NCBI RefSeq assembly: GCF_958350005.1
Contig: NZ_CATWFF010000028.1
Coordinates: 1 to 17,037 of the forward strand
Reading direction: 5' to 3'
Length of the DNA: 17,037 nucleotides
Source: an uncultured Megasphaera sp.
Lineage (GTDB): Bacteria > Bacillota > Negativicutes > Veillonellales > Megasphaeraceae
Positions 1 to 7,363 of this stretch are shown piece after piece. Numbering within the stretch: the first letter of the stretch is position 1; the number at the start of each line of letters is the position of its first letter. The notes under the pieces are model-generated. The model saw nothing but the letters and a program-made list of their open reading frames with translations, was not told the origin of the DNA and made no database searches. The position numbers and the translations under genes were made by a program.

Positions 1-30
1 TGCAATGGCACATTGTCATGCGCCATTGCA
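1..30. repeat. Inverted repeat at window edge
   Basis: TGCAATGGC at 1-9 is matched exactly by GCCATTGCA at 22-30, with a 12-nt loop that can add CAT/ATG (11-13 with 18-20). No T-run follows directly on the + strand, although a short one lies at 48-54. It could be a weak terminator of a gene to the left or an operator. The window edge prevents a decision. Confidence 0.4.
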
Positions 31-95
31 TGGTCTTATCATACACCTTTTTTATGAGTTGTCTTATCTAAACGTTCGATTTTATTTTTATATTA

Positions 96-123
96 TTGTA
101 TCTCCTTATTTTTATTGTATAAT
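96..123 (+). promoter_or_regulatory. Promoter of the M20 peptidase gene
   Basis: A perfect -10 hexamer TATAAT lies at 118-123. A weak -35 candidate, TTGTAT, lies at 96-101 with a 16-nt spacer, in very AT-rich DNA. Predicted transcription would start near 130, giving a leader of about 42 nt before the ATG at 172. This also argues against any start codon upstream of 130. Confidence 0.5.
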
Positions 124-171
124 ACAGTTGTAGCCTTACATATTACCATTATAGACAAGGAGAGAAATACG

Positions 172-1293
172 ATGATGATACATTCCATTCCCGCTGGTAT
201 TGCTCCGTATATACACAGCCATTACGATGATTTTGTCCATTTGCTTTGCCAGATTATTTCTATTCCTTCACCGACAGGACAGGAACAGGCTAAAGCAGAA
301 TGGATTCTGAACTACCTGCACCGCATGGGCGAAACCCAGGCGTATATCGACAAGGCCGGCAATGTCATCTGCCCCTGCCAGACGGAGGGACACGAAACAT
401 TCCCACTGTACAATGCCCACATCGATACGGTCTTTACGCAGCTGAAGGAAATTACGCCGTCCATAACCGGCAATATTCTTGCCGCTCCGTCGTGCGGCGA
501 CAACAGTTCCAGCGTCGCCGGCCTCCTGTTTATTCTGACCATGATCCGCGATCTGCAGCTGGCCCTGCCGAAAGGGGCACTCTTTGCCTTCAATGTCGGC
601 GAAGAAGGGCTGGGAAATTTAAAAGGTATGCGCCAGCTTATGGCTGACTGGAAACAGTCCGTATCGGAAGTCGTTGCCGTAGACTGCACGTATGATCAGG
701 TCGTCAGCCTTCCCGTCGGCTCACGGCGTTATACCGTTTCCATAGACGCCGAAGGCGGACACAGCTGGATGCATTTCGGCCATACCAACGCCATTGCCGC
801 TGCTGCCGCAATCATTACCCGCCTCTACGCGCTGTCTGTACCGACATCGCCGAAGACGACATATAATATCGGCACTATTCAGGGAGGGACGACAGTCAAT
901 TCCATTGCGGCTCATGCCGAATTCACCGTAGATCTCCGTTCTGAATCACACGGCGAGCTACAGAAACTGGACGATACCTTCGCCGCACTGATAAAGGATG
1001 AGCAAAATGACAAAATTACCATTACCAAAACGCTGATTGGCGAACGGCCCTGCAGCAACGGCACGACGGCAGATGAGCAGTGCCGCCGCATTGCCGCAAT
1101 CCGCCGGGAAAAAGGCCTGCCGACGACCTTCATTTCCGGCAGTACAGACGCCAATATTCCCCTGAGTCTGGGCATTCCCGCCATTTCCTTCGGCATCTGC
1201 CGCAGCCAGGGCGAACACACTGTTCATGAAACGCTGGAACTGGATACGATTGAACCGGGACTGCTGCAGTTCGTAACGTATATGCTATCTTGA
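172..1293 (+). CDS. M20-family zinc peptidase (PepT/CPG2-like)
   Basis: Predicted cytoplasmic metallopeptidase or amidohydrolase of the M20 family, 373 aa, a normal length for the group. Visible motifs are HID at residues 83-85 (zinc ligand and catalytic Asp partner), D110 in CGDNSS (bridging metal ligand), the E144-E145 pair in VGEEG (general base and ligand), a GGHSW-containing dimerisation domain after about residue 200, and a late GEHTVHE segment supplying the last histidine. The start at ATG 172 follows AAGG-AGAG at 157-164. In-frame codons upstream of it overlap the promoter. No signal peptide is seen. The substrate cannot be read from sequence; a di- or tripeptide or an N-acyl amino acid is likely. 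The 3' end overlaps the convergent regulator gene by 9 bp. Family assignment is firm, specificity is not. Confidence 0.9.
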   Translation: MMIHSIPAGIAPYIHSHYDDFVHLLCQIISIPSPTGQEQAKAEWILNYLHRMGETQAYIDKAGNVICPCQTEGHETFPLYNAHIDTVFTQLKEITPSITGNILAAPSCGDNSSSVAGLLFILTMIRDLQLALPKGALFAFNVGEEGLGNLKGMRQLMADWKQSVSEVVAVDCTYDQVVSLPVGSRRYTVSIDAEGGHSWMHFGHTNAIAAAAAIITRLYALSVPTSPKTTYNIGTIQGGTTVNSIAAHAEFTVDLRSESHGELQKLDDTFAALIKDEQNDKITITKTLIGERPCSNGTTADEQCRRIAAIRREKGLPTTFISGSTDANIPLSLGIPAISFGICRSQGEHTVHETLELDTIEPGLLQFVTYMLS

Positions 1294-2781
1294 TTTTTTC
1301 TGACAGTAACATACTTCTTTTTCCACAACCGCCGCCAGTTTTACTGCGGCGGTTTTAAATTCTTCCGGCGTCGTATAGGCATAGGACAGGCGCAGGGAAT
1401 GAGTAGGCCTGTATCCGTATATATCGCCGGGATTGATGAGGATTCCAGCCGCTGCGGCCCTGTCAAAAAGCCGCTTCATATCGACAGGCACCTGCAGGGT
1501 CAGCCAGATATAGAAGCCGCCAGTGGGAACATGCCAGCTGGCAAGATGACGAAAATGCCGGTCCAGTACACTGAGGGCGCAGTCCCGGCGGCGGCGAAGT
1601 TCCTGCCGCAGGTGCCGCACATATTCGCCATAGATTCCGCTGGTCAGAAATTCAGCCATTACCAGCTGCGACAAGGCGCTGGCACCATAATCAACCTGCA
1701 TCTTGACGTCTCCCAGGCGCTGCACTATCGGTTCCGGCCCAATAAGCCAGCCAATGCGCAGACCCGGTGCCAGCGCTTTAGACGCACTCCCCAGATACAG
1801 TACAGTTCCGCCTGTATCCAGGGCCTTTAAGGCCGGCGGCGCCGTACCTTCAAAGGTCAGATCACTGTATGCGCCATCTTCAATAACCGGCAGACCGGCA
1901 GAGGAACAGAGGTACAGCAGTTCCTGCCGCCGGGCCAGCGGCATCGTGCAGCCTGTGGGATTATGATTCGTCGGAATCGTATACAGGGCGGAATGAACCC
2001 GATGGGCTCCTGCCGGCAGCATGTCAGCCAGCTGCTGTACCTGCAGCCCGTCATCGTCCATGGGAACACCGCACAGGCGCAGGGCCGCCGACTGAAAGAC
2101 CTGCAGAGACTGCAAATACGTCGTTTCTTCCGTATATACGACGGAGCCGCCGTCGAGAAGGCTGGCTGATATAAGCTGCAGTGCCTGCAAGGCGCCGGAG
2201 GTAATAATGATGGACGACGGCGGTGCCGTAATGCCCTGGGAAGCCATATGGTCAGATACAGCCTGCCGCAAAGCCGGCAGTCCCAGCGGCTCCGGATAGC
2301 CTAAGGATGTCATATGACGGCCTACGTTTTCCAGTACGCGCCGCATCTTTTCAGCGGGAAAAAGCCGGGGATCCAGCTCGCCCGTTCCTAATCGCACCAC
2401 CTGGGGATCAAACTCCAGGTGGTTAATATGCTGCACCATAGTCCGATTAGCCTGAAAATAGCCGGATGCAACATAACTTCCCCAGTTTGGCTGCGGCGGC
2501 AGCCGCAGCGGCCATGTATGGCCGGCAATCTGCGTGCCTGCACTGCGGCGGCCTTCGACGACGCCATACGACACCAGTTTATCTATGGCGGCGCTGACAG
2601 TACTGCGGTTTACGCCAAAACAAACAGCCATATCCCGCTGTGACGGCAGGCGCGTACCGGCCGGCCATTCGCCGCTGCGGACTTTCTGGCAAATAAAGCG
2701 GACAATCTGTTCATATACGGGCATATTCAGTTTCTTATCCGGCTTCCATGCCAGCCGGACCGGCTCGACTCGTTTCTGCAT
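1285..2781 (-). CDS. MocR-type GntR regulator with aminotransferase-like domain
   Basis: 498-aa one-component regulator. Residues 1-85 form a GntR winged helix (LPSQRDMAVCFGVNRSTVS at 45-63). Residues from about 120 to the end form a fold-type I PLP aminotransferase domain. The PLP machinery is intact: NHNPTG at 272-277, D302 with Y305, the Schiff-base lysine K335 in SASKALAPG, and R342. MocR proteins use PLP or an amino-acid adduct as effector and usually control a neighbouring gene of vitamin B6, GABA, amino-acid or transport metabolism. Here the divergent neighbour is a LysE-type exporter, so sensing an amino acid and controlling its export is the natural inference. The start at 2781 is supported by AAAGGAG a few bases upstream. 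It could retain aminotransferase activity, but full-length MocR architecture favours a regulator. Confidence 0.9.
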   Translation of the reverse strand: MQKRVEPVRLAWKPDKKLNMPVYEQIVRFICQKVRSGEWPAGTRLPSQRDMAVCFGVNRSTVSAAIDKLVSYGVVEGRRSAGTQIAGHTWPLRLPPQPNWGSYVASGYFQANRTMVQHINHLEFDPQVVRLGTGELDPRLFPAEKMRRVLENVGRHMTSLGYPEPLGLPALRQAVSDHMASQGITAPPSSIIITSGALQALQLISASLLDGGSVVYTEETTYLQSLQVFQSAALRLCGVPMDDDGLQVQQLADMLPAGAHRVHSALYTIPTNHNPTGCTMPLARRQELLYLCSSAGLPVIEDGAYSDLTFEGTAPPALKALDTGGTVLYLGSASKALAPGLRIGWLIGPEPIVQRLGDVKMQVDYGASALSQLVMAEFLTSGIYGEYVRHLRQELRRRRDCALSVLDRHFRHLASWHVPTGGFYIWLTLQVPVDMKRLFDRAAAAGILINPGDIYGYRPTHSLRLSYAYTTPEEFKTAAVKLAAVVEKEVCYCQKKSR

Positions 2782-2791
2782 GTTTCTCCTT

Positions 2792-2835
2792 TTGGCTGGT
2801 TCCTGTTCCGCCGCCTTGGCTGGTCCCAGGCCAGC
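2792..2835. promoter_or_regulatory. Direct repeats, candidate MocR operator
   Basis: TTGGCTGGT occurs at 2792-2800 and again at 2816-2824, exactly 24 bp apart. Both copies continue as xCC, so 11 of 12 positions match. An inverted half site CCAGC follows at 2831-2835. The block lies between the regulator start codon and the divergent -10 elements. Known MocR proteins such as GabR and PdxR bind direct repeats, so this is a plausible autoregulatory site. Binding is inferred. Confidence 0.4.
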
Positions 2836-2894
2836 TCCTTCCTGTTATACTAAATACAGCGCATACACTCGGAAAGGTACGTTCTTATAGTTTA

Positions 2895-2909
2895 ATTATA
2901 CAGTATGAT
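2895..2909. promoter_or_regulatory. Back-to-back -10 elements within a palindrome
   Basis: ATTATAC-A-GTATGAT is a palindrome with one mismatch. On the - strand it supplies TATAAT (2900-2895), the -10 of the regulator gene. On the + strand it supplies TATGAT (2904-2909), a -10 for the exporter gene. The matching -35 elements are weak (CATACA on -, GTTCTT on +, each with 17-nt spacing), as expected for regulated promoters. A second + candidate is the extended -10 TGTTATACT at 2843-2851. Confidence 0.4.
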
Positions 2910-2969
2910 AAAAAGATTGTATGTACCTGAACATATATCGCCAGTATTCTATTACCAGGAGGGATGGAC

Positions 2970-3590
2970 ATGACATTTTTCTTACAGGGACTGACACTGG
3001 GACTGGCCTATATCGCCCCTATTGGCATGCAGAATCTGTTCGTCATCAATGCGGCCCTGACGTTTCCGCGCCGCCGGGCACTGGCAGCGGCGCTGATCGT
3101 GCTGTTTTTTGATATCACCCTGTCTATAAGCTGCTTTTACGGCATCGGGTCCCTTATGGCCCGCTACGAGTGGCTTCAGCTCGTCATTCTCTGCCTGGGA
3201 AGCCTTCTCGTCATGTCCATTGGAATTCGCCTGTTCCGCACACGGAACGAAGGGAATATGACGAAAGCTGCGCCGCCTACATTGCCGCAGACCATTTCCC
3301 GGGCCTGTGTAGTCACCTGGTTCAATCCTCAGGCGATTCTGGACGGAACGATGCTGCTCGGCGCCTTTCATGTCACCTTGACGGCGTCTCAGGCTGCTCC
3401 TTTTATGACTGGCGTCATTACGGCCTCGTGTGCATGGTTTCTCGGTCTCGTCTTTTTCATCTCCCTGTACAGTCACCGGTTCAGTGCCAGCATACTCCGC
3501 ATGATCAATATGGCCTGCGGTGCCATCATTTTCCTGTACGGCGGAAAGCTGTTCTGCCAGTTTCTTCAGCTCAGCCAGTTATGGCCCTGA
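2970..3590 (+). CDS. LysE/ArgO-family amino-acid exporter
   Basis: 206-aa inner-membrane protein of the LysE/RhtB superfamily, about the usual length of 200-230 aa, with about six hydrophobic segments. The family hallmarks are APIGMQNLFV at residues 16-25 (the P-x-G-x-QN turn after the first helix start) and TWFNPQAILD in the middle, matching the W-x-NP loop typical of the LysE/ArgO branch. These proteins export basic or other amino acids driven by the membrane potential. The start at 2970 is chosen because AGGAGG at 2957-2962 is 7 nt from it; the ATG at 2964 abuts the ribosome site. The gene is divergent from a MocR regulator, suggesting control by amino-acid level. The exact substrate (lysine, arginine or other) is not readable. 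Confidence 0.88.
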   Translation: MTFFLQGLTLGLAYIAPIGMQNLFVINAALTFPRRRALAAALIVLFFDITLSISCFYGIGSLMARYEWLQLVILCLGSLLVMSIGIRLFRTRNEGNMTKAAPPTLPQTISRACVVTWFNPQAILDGTMLLGAFHVTLTASQAAPFMTGVITASCAWFLGLVFFISLYSHRFSASILRMINMACGAIIFLYGGKLFCQFLQLSQLWP

Positions 3591-3708
3591 CATATTCTCT
3601 GTTCTGACAGCAAAGGCTCCTGTATCGGCATATCCAATAGACGCTGAGCAGATAATACTATAAAATGAAGAGGTATACCTGCTGATAATCTATATAAGGA
3701 GCATGCCC

Positions 3709-4806
3709 ATGTTTAACCGATACGTGTTTTTCTGGAAAATCGGCATCCTGACCATGGCAGGGTCTCTTGCCGCATGGTGGCTGTATGGCCATATAGTTCC
3801 GGCATTGCAGCCCTGGCCGTCAGTCCTGCCGTTTTTGCTGCTGTCATTCTGCTTTACCCTGTCACACAATGCGATTCATGCCCTGCCCATTGCGGTTGTA
3901 AAAGTACTGGCCTGGACCGGCGGCATATGGCTGGGCTTTATTATCTATTCTGCCTTTGCTGCCGCCGCCTTTGCCCTTCTGTACGTCTTGAGCCTTGCCG
4001 TCGGCTGCAGCCAGCTGTGGCAGTCCTGGGCACCGTCCATCGCCTTGCTGTGCGCCGCTACCGTAGTGATTCTTTTGCTGCACAGTGCCTGGAAGGCCTT
4101 TCATCCCATATACCGGACTGTCACCTTGTCTGTACCGGCAATTTCCTCGCCAGTCACGCTGGCCTTTGTCACAGATATTCATCTGAGTCCTATCCTCAGC
4201 ACCTGGCATACACGCCGTCTGGTCCGCAAACTGATGCAGCTCCAGCCGGACTGCATCCTCTTCGGCGGCGACCTCATTGACGCCCACTGGGATTTCGTCC
4301 GGCGCGACGGCAGTTATGCACCGCTTCTGGACCTGAAAGCTCCCTTCGGCGTATATGCAGTCTACGGCAATCACGATTACTTCGACAGCTCCATTAGGGA
4401 ACTTTCGCAGTCTCTGCCATCTCTTCACTTTCTCTGCAATGACCGGGCCTATCTGCCGGAACACATCGTCCTGACCGGACTGAATGACTACCTTCACGAG
4501 CCAGCTAACGACGTACCGCCAGCCGTCGACGGCGCATACAACATCCTCATGGACCACGAACCACTGCGCATCGCTCAGGCCGGCCGCCGGGGCTATGATC
4601 TCTACCTGGGCGGTCATACGCACGGCGGCCAGTTTTTCCCCGTAACAGCCATTACGAAACGACTGTTTCCCCTGTCCTTTGGGACGGCCCGTTTCGGAAG
4701 CCTGACAGCCATCGTATCCAGCGGCTATGGGTTCTGGGGCCTCCCGCTGCGTACAGGGCCGGCACCGGAAATCGTCGTTCTCCGCCTTCAGCCAATTTCA
4801 CAGTAA
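3709..4806 (+). CDS. Membrane-anchored metallophosphoesterase (YkuE-like)
   Basis: 365 aa. The first ~130 residues form about four or five hydrophobic helices. The C-terminal part is a calcineurin-like phosphoesterase with all metal-site motifs: D156-x-H158 (TDIHLSP), GGDLID at 186-191, GNHD at 220-223, H283 in MDHEP, and GGHTHGGQ at 301-308. The layout matches YkuE-like enzymes, some of which act on lipid or UDP-sugar phosphodiesters at the membrane; the substrate here is unknown. The start at 3709 is preferred because AAGGAG (3696-3701) is 7 nt upstream; an ATG at 3703 is only 1 nt away. It lies 118 nt after the exporter with no clear terminator between, so cotranscription is possible. It ends 6 nt before a strong hairpin. 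Confidence 0.88.
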   Translation: MFNRYVFFWKIGILTMAGSLAAWWLYGHIVPALQPWPSVLPFLLLSFCFTLSHNAIHALPIAVVKVLAWTGGIWLGFIIYSAFAAAAFALLYVLSLAVGCSQLWQSWAPSIALLCAATVVILLLHSAWKAFHPIYRTVTLSVPAISSPVTLAFVTDIHLSPILSTWHTRRLVRKLMQLQPDCILFGGDLIDAHWDFVRRDGSYAPLLDLKAPFGVYAVYGNHDYFDSSIRELSQSLPSLHFLCNDRAYLPEHIVLTGLNDYLHEPANDVPPAVDGAYNILMDHEPLRIAQAGRRGYDLYLGGHTHGGQFFPVTAITKRLFPLSFGTARFGSLTAIVSSGYGFWGLPLRTGPAPEIVVLRLQPISQ

Positions 4807-4809
4807 CAG

Positions 4810-4850
4810 AAAAAGAGCGCAGCTCCAGGAATGGGAGGAGCTGCGCTCTT
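4810..4850 (-). terminator. Intrinsic terminator, mainly for the small - strand gene
   Basis: AAGAGCGCAGCTCC at 4813-4826 pairs perfectly (14 bp) with GGAGCTGCGCTCTT at 4837-4850, with a 10-nt loop. On the - strand the stem runs into TTTTT and then CT, a classical terminator, 28 nt past the stop codon of the 70-aa gene. On the + strand no T-run follows, so it should work less well for the metallophosphoesterase gene. Confidence 0.85.
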
Positions 4851-4878
4851 ACTGTATCTGTACAGTTACTGCACAGTA

Positions 4879-5091
4879 TTAATCAAAGCAGTACTGGCAA
4901 AATACGCCGGTCAGGTCAAAGCCGCGTTTCTGCTGTGTATCGGCTACGGCACCGGATTTTGGCTGTTCCATCGAAGCCAGCAGTGCTTCGCCGCGGCAGT
5001 AAATACCTTCACCGTTTGCATTACCGCTGAACGGCAAGGGCATCATCGTATTTACCAAGTTGTCAAAAGTCAATGTGTTCTGTTTCATCAT
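4879..5091 (-). CDS. Small hypothetical protein with C-terminal CxxC tail
   Basis: 70-aa protein of unknown function; I recognise no family. It begins MMKQNTLTFDNLV, has a glycine/asparagine-rich middle (SGNANGEG at 22-29) and ends GVFCQYCFD, with cysteines at 32, 65 and 68. No signal peptide or membrane helix is visible. The start at 5091 follows GAAGGGGG on the - strand; an in-frame ATG at 5127 lies only about 9 nt from the predicted transcript start and lacks a good ribosome site. Evidence that it is real comes from its surroundings: a near-consensus promoter 50-80 nt upstream, a good ribosome site and an intrinsic terminator just after the stop. The paired C-terminal cysteines could bind metal, form a disulfide or be modified as in peptide natural products. 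No modification gene is adjacent, so the last idea is weak. Confidence 0.7.
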   Translation of the reverse strand: MMKQNTLTFDNLVNTMMPLPFSGNANGEGIYCRGEALLASMEQPKSGAVADTQQKRGFDLTGVFCQYCFD

Positions 5092-5142
5092 GAAGCCCCC
5101 TTCTGCGAGCCTGTGTACATACTTCATTCTCGCTTGGTCTGT

Positions 5143-5171
5143 ATCATACTCCCATTCGCAGCGGTTGTCAA
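5143..5171 (-). promoter_or_regulatory. Strong sigma-70-type promoter of the 70-aa gene
   Basis: Read on the - strand, TTGACA (5171-5166) is followed after exactly 17 nt by TATGAT (5148-5143). The -35 is perfect and the -10 matches 5 of 6. Immediately upstream is an A/T-rich stretch resembling an UP element. Transcription would begin near 5136, giving about a 45-nt leader. It is the best-matching promoter in the window. Confidence 0.8.
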
Positions 5172-5180
5172 TGATTTTTG

Positions 5181-5206
5181 CTCATAAATTTTGTAAAATC
5201 TATGAG
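5181..5206. repeat. Palindrome between the TSUP gene end and the small-gene promoter
   Basis: CTCATA (5181-5186) and TATGAG (5201-5206) enclose ATTTT/AAAAT (5188-5192 with 5195-5199) around a 2-nt loop. On the - strand the remaining position is a G-U pair, giving a 12-bp hairpin. It spans the TSUP stop codon and ends 10 nt before the -35 of the 70-aa gene. No T-run follows on either strand, so it is a poor terminator; an operator is possible. Confidence 0.4.
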
Positions 5207-5979
5207 AAAAGTGAAACATAGTTAATGAGCAGCTTGGCAATCAGCACGACCGTAACTGCCAGCATAATGACCCGAATAAACCCGGTTCCGCGCCGAATGG
5301 CCATGCGGGAACCGAAATAGGCACCAATCATCAGGCTTACAGCCAGCACAACGGCATAGACGTACCAGATTTTCTGCCAATATATAATCAATATAAGAGA
5401 TGTGATATTTGTCACAATAGCCAGTAATTTGGCATTGCCTGCGGCGACGACTAAATCAAATCCCAGCATGGCAAAGGCTGCGACCATGAACGTCCCGGCC
5501 CCTGGCCCGGCAAATCCGTCATATATACCAGCAACGAAAGCGGCTGCACAGGCCTTGCGCACAGCATGCCGTCCCGAAGAAGCAGCCTGTGTGCTTCCCA
5601 AATCCCGTTTTACAAAGACAAACACCGCCGTCAATATGAGAACGCCGAGCAGCAGCGGCTCCAACACCTGCGGCGGCAAATAGATCATAACAGAACTGCC
5701 GCAGACCGACCCGGCCAGAGCAAAGGGCACCATGTACCGAAGAAGATGGACATCGATTTTCCCTGCTTTGACAAACTGCCAGGCACTGGTCATATTGCCA
5801 AAAGCAGCGGCAAATTTATTGGTCCCTAAGGCAATATGCGGCGGCAGTCCCAGAGCAAGGAGCATGGGCAGTGAAATAAGCCCGCCGCCACCGGCAATGG
5901 AATCGACAAATCCTGTAAAAATCCCGCCGACAGCACACAGCACCATAGGCCAGGAAAAAAGCACACTCATAGTTTCCAT
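5200..5979 (-). CDS. TSUP-family permease (TauE/SafE type)
   Basis: 259-aa inner-membrane protein of the sulfite exporter TauE/SafE (TSUP, DUF81) family at its usual length, with about eight hydrophobic segments. The family's internal duplication is clear: D26 followed by GGGG at 30-33 and GTNKFAAAFGN in the first half, and D154 followed by GPGAGTF with GNAKLLA in the second. Members move sulfite, sulfoacetate, other organosulfur anions or thiosulfate; the substrate here is unknown. The start at 5979 has AAAGGAG about 7 nt upstream. A possible -10 (TACAAT, 6041-6036 on the - strand) lacks a good -35. It stands alone, divergent from the exporter operon. Confidence 0.88.
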   Translation of the reverse strand: METMSVLFSWPMVLCAVGGIFTGFVDSIAGGGGLISLPMLLALGLPPHIALGTNKFAAAFGNMTSAWQFVKAGKIDVHLLRYMVPFALAGSVCGSSVMIYLPPQVLEPLLLGVLILTAVFVFVKRDLGSTQAASSGRHAVRKACAAAFVAGIYDGFAGPGAGTFMVAAFAMLGFDLVVAAGNAKLLAIVTNITSLILIIYWQKIWYVYAVVLAVSLMIGAYFGSRMAIRRGTGFIRVIMLAVTVVLIAKLLINYVSLFS

Positions 5980-6174
5980 GACAGACTCCTTTCGTCACAG
6001 CACGCAGCGTAAAGAGAAGCAGCATTGATTTACTTATTGTATACCTTCAGGCAGCAATAGAAAAGAGCGTGCCCTAAAGCAGAGAATCAGCATGCAATAT
6101 CTGCAGAAATGTTACAGTTTCGACTAAAATACGTCCTATCCGTTATGAGATACTTTCTTCAAATAGGTGAACCA

Positions 6175-6183
6175 TGCTATACT
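6175..6183 (+). promoter_or_regulatory. Extended -10 promoter of the MacA/MacB-like operon
   Basis: TGCTATACT carries an extended TGn motif followed by a -10 matching 5 of 6. No convincing -35 is present at 16-18 nt (the best is TTCTTC), which fits an extended -10 promoter or one needing an activator. Transcription would start near 6190, 36 nt before the ATG at 6226. Confidence 0.45.
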
Positions 6184-6225
6184 CTTTACAGAGAATTATA
6201 CTTGCAGCAACAGGGGGAACCTATC

Positions 6226-7350
6226 ATGAAAATCGACAGGAAATTCAAAATCGCCATTGCCGCCGTTATCATCGCCGTCGGTGCCTTTGGCGGATATCAC
6301 TACTACCAGACCCAGCAGGAGACCAAGCAGGCCGCTGCCATCGAAACGGCTGATGTGGTCCGCATGAACCTGAAATCTACTGTATCGGCGACGGGTACAA
6401 TCAAGCCTGTCGATTCTGTCGAAGTATCGCCTAAAATCACAGCCCGCATCAGTCAGGTTCTGGTCAAGGAAAACGACCGCGTATCTGCCGGCCAGACAGT
6501 AGCCACGCTGGACGGCAAAGATTATCAGGCCCAGCGGGATCAGGCCCAGTTTAAGGTGACAAACACGCAGCTGGAACTGGAACGGGCCCAGAAGCTTTAT
6601 GACGTCGGTGCCGGCACCAAACAGGATCTGGATAATGCCAAATTCAACTATGATACAGCCGAAAGCGCCCTGACCAAGGCCGATTCCGACCTGGCCGAAA
6701 CGGTCATTACAGCTCCCATGGACGGCGTCGTCGTCGGCGAGCCCAAGAGCGTCGGCACCATGGCCGTCCAGGGCAACAGCAACCCGACAGTCATCATGTA
6801 CATTGCCAATACATCACAGAAACAGATTCTGGCCAAAGTTGATGAAACAGATATTGGCCAGATCCAGATCGGTCAGGATGCAACCTTTACTGTCGATACG
6901 TATACTGGCAAAACCTTTACGGCTCACGTATCCAAAATTTCCCAGACCGATACAAGCAATACATGGAATACGACCGGCACGGCCAGCACGGCATCCTCTT
7001 CGTCTTCAGCAAGCGTCATTTACTACTATGTCACCCTTGACGTGGATGACCCGAACGATGAACTGCGCCTGGGCATGACGGCCCGCGTGGAAATCAATAC
7101 ATCGGAAAAAGAAAATGCCCTCGTCGTCCCCATTGCCGCCTTGAAGACCAACGATAAAGGATCCTATGTCCTGCGGGTAACAGGAAACGGCAAAACCGAA
7201 CAGGTCCCGGTAACGACAGGCATTTACAGCGATGAATACGTCGAAATCAAATCGGGCCTCAACGCCGGCGACAAAGTATCCATTACCTATAATGCAGCCA
7301 AATCTTCCAGCTCCGGAAATTCCCGCCGTCAGGGCCCGCCGCCGATGTAA
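6226..7350 (+). CDS. MacA-like periplasmic adaptor (HlyD/RND family)
   Basis: 374-aa membrane-fusion protein of a tripartite ABC exporter. A short cytoplasmic tail and one hydrophobic anchor (about 8-23) lead into the periplasmic part. A lipoyl-like half domain follows (about 55-98), then a short alpha-hairpin coiled coil (about 99-158), the second lipoyl half (ETVITAPMDGVV), a beta-barrel, and a membrane-proximal domain (GLNAGDKV). An unusual Ser/Thr-rich, low-complexity stretch lies at 241-263 between beta-barrel strands. The C-terminus is basic and proline-rich. The start at 6226 has AGGGGG (6212-6217) upstream; codons before it overlap the promoter. It is followed directly by the ATPase gene, whose ribosome site abuts this stop codon. 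Confidence 0.9.
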   Translation: MKIDRKFKIAIAAVIIAVGAFGGYHYYQTQQETKQAAAIETADVVRMNLKSTVSATGTIKPVDSVEVSPKITARISQVLVKENDRVSAGQTVATLDGKDYQAQRDQAQFKVTNTQLELERAQKLYDVGAGTKQDLDNAKFNYDTAESALTKADSDLAETVITAPMDGVVVGEPKSVGTMAVQGNSNPTVIMYIANTSQKQILAKVDETDIGQIQIGQDATFTVDTYTGKTFTAHVSKISQTDTSNTWNTTGTASTASSSSSASVIYYYVTLDVDDPNDELRLGMTARVEINTSEKENALVVPIAALKTNDKGSYVLRVTGNGKTEQVPVTTGIYSDEYVEIKSGLNAGDKVSITYNAAKSSSSGNSRRQGPPPM

Positions 7351-7363
7351 GGAGGGTGCTGCC

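Noticed and set aside
2875..2928. AGGTAC (2875-2880) and GTACCT (2923-2928) inverted pair around the divergent promoters
   Set aside because: Six-base arms 42 nt apart can occur by chance and do not extend. The direct repeats and the -10 palindrome are better candidates.
3862..4623. 253-codon - strand frame opposite the metallophosphoesterase
   Set aside because: No ribosome site, no recognisable domain, low-complexity Gln/Gly-rich translation. The + strand gene has all catalytic motifs.
4851..4866. Small inverted repeat ACTGTA-TCTG-TACAGT next to the terminator
   Set aside because: Only 6 bp, no T-run and no promoter elements nearby. Likely incidental.
4831..5187. 118-codon + strand frame over the small-gene region
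   Set aside because: It starts inside the terminator hairpin and has no recognisable domain. The - strand 70-aa frame has promoter, ribosome site and terminator.
6109..6225. N-terminal extension of the MacA-like adaptor from ATG 6109
   Set aside because: The extra 39 codons overlap the extended -10 promoter at 6175-6183 and would push the membrane anchor away from the N-terminus. ATG 6226 has a good ribosome site.
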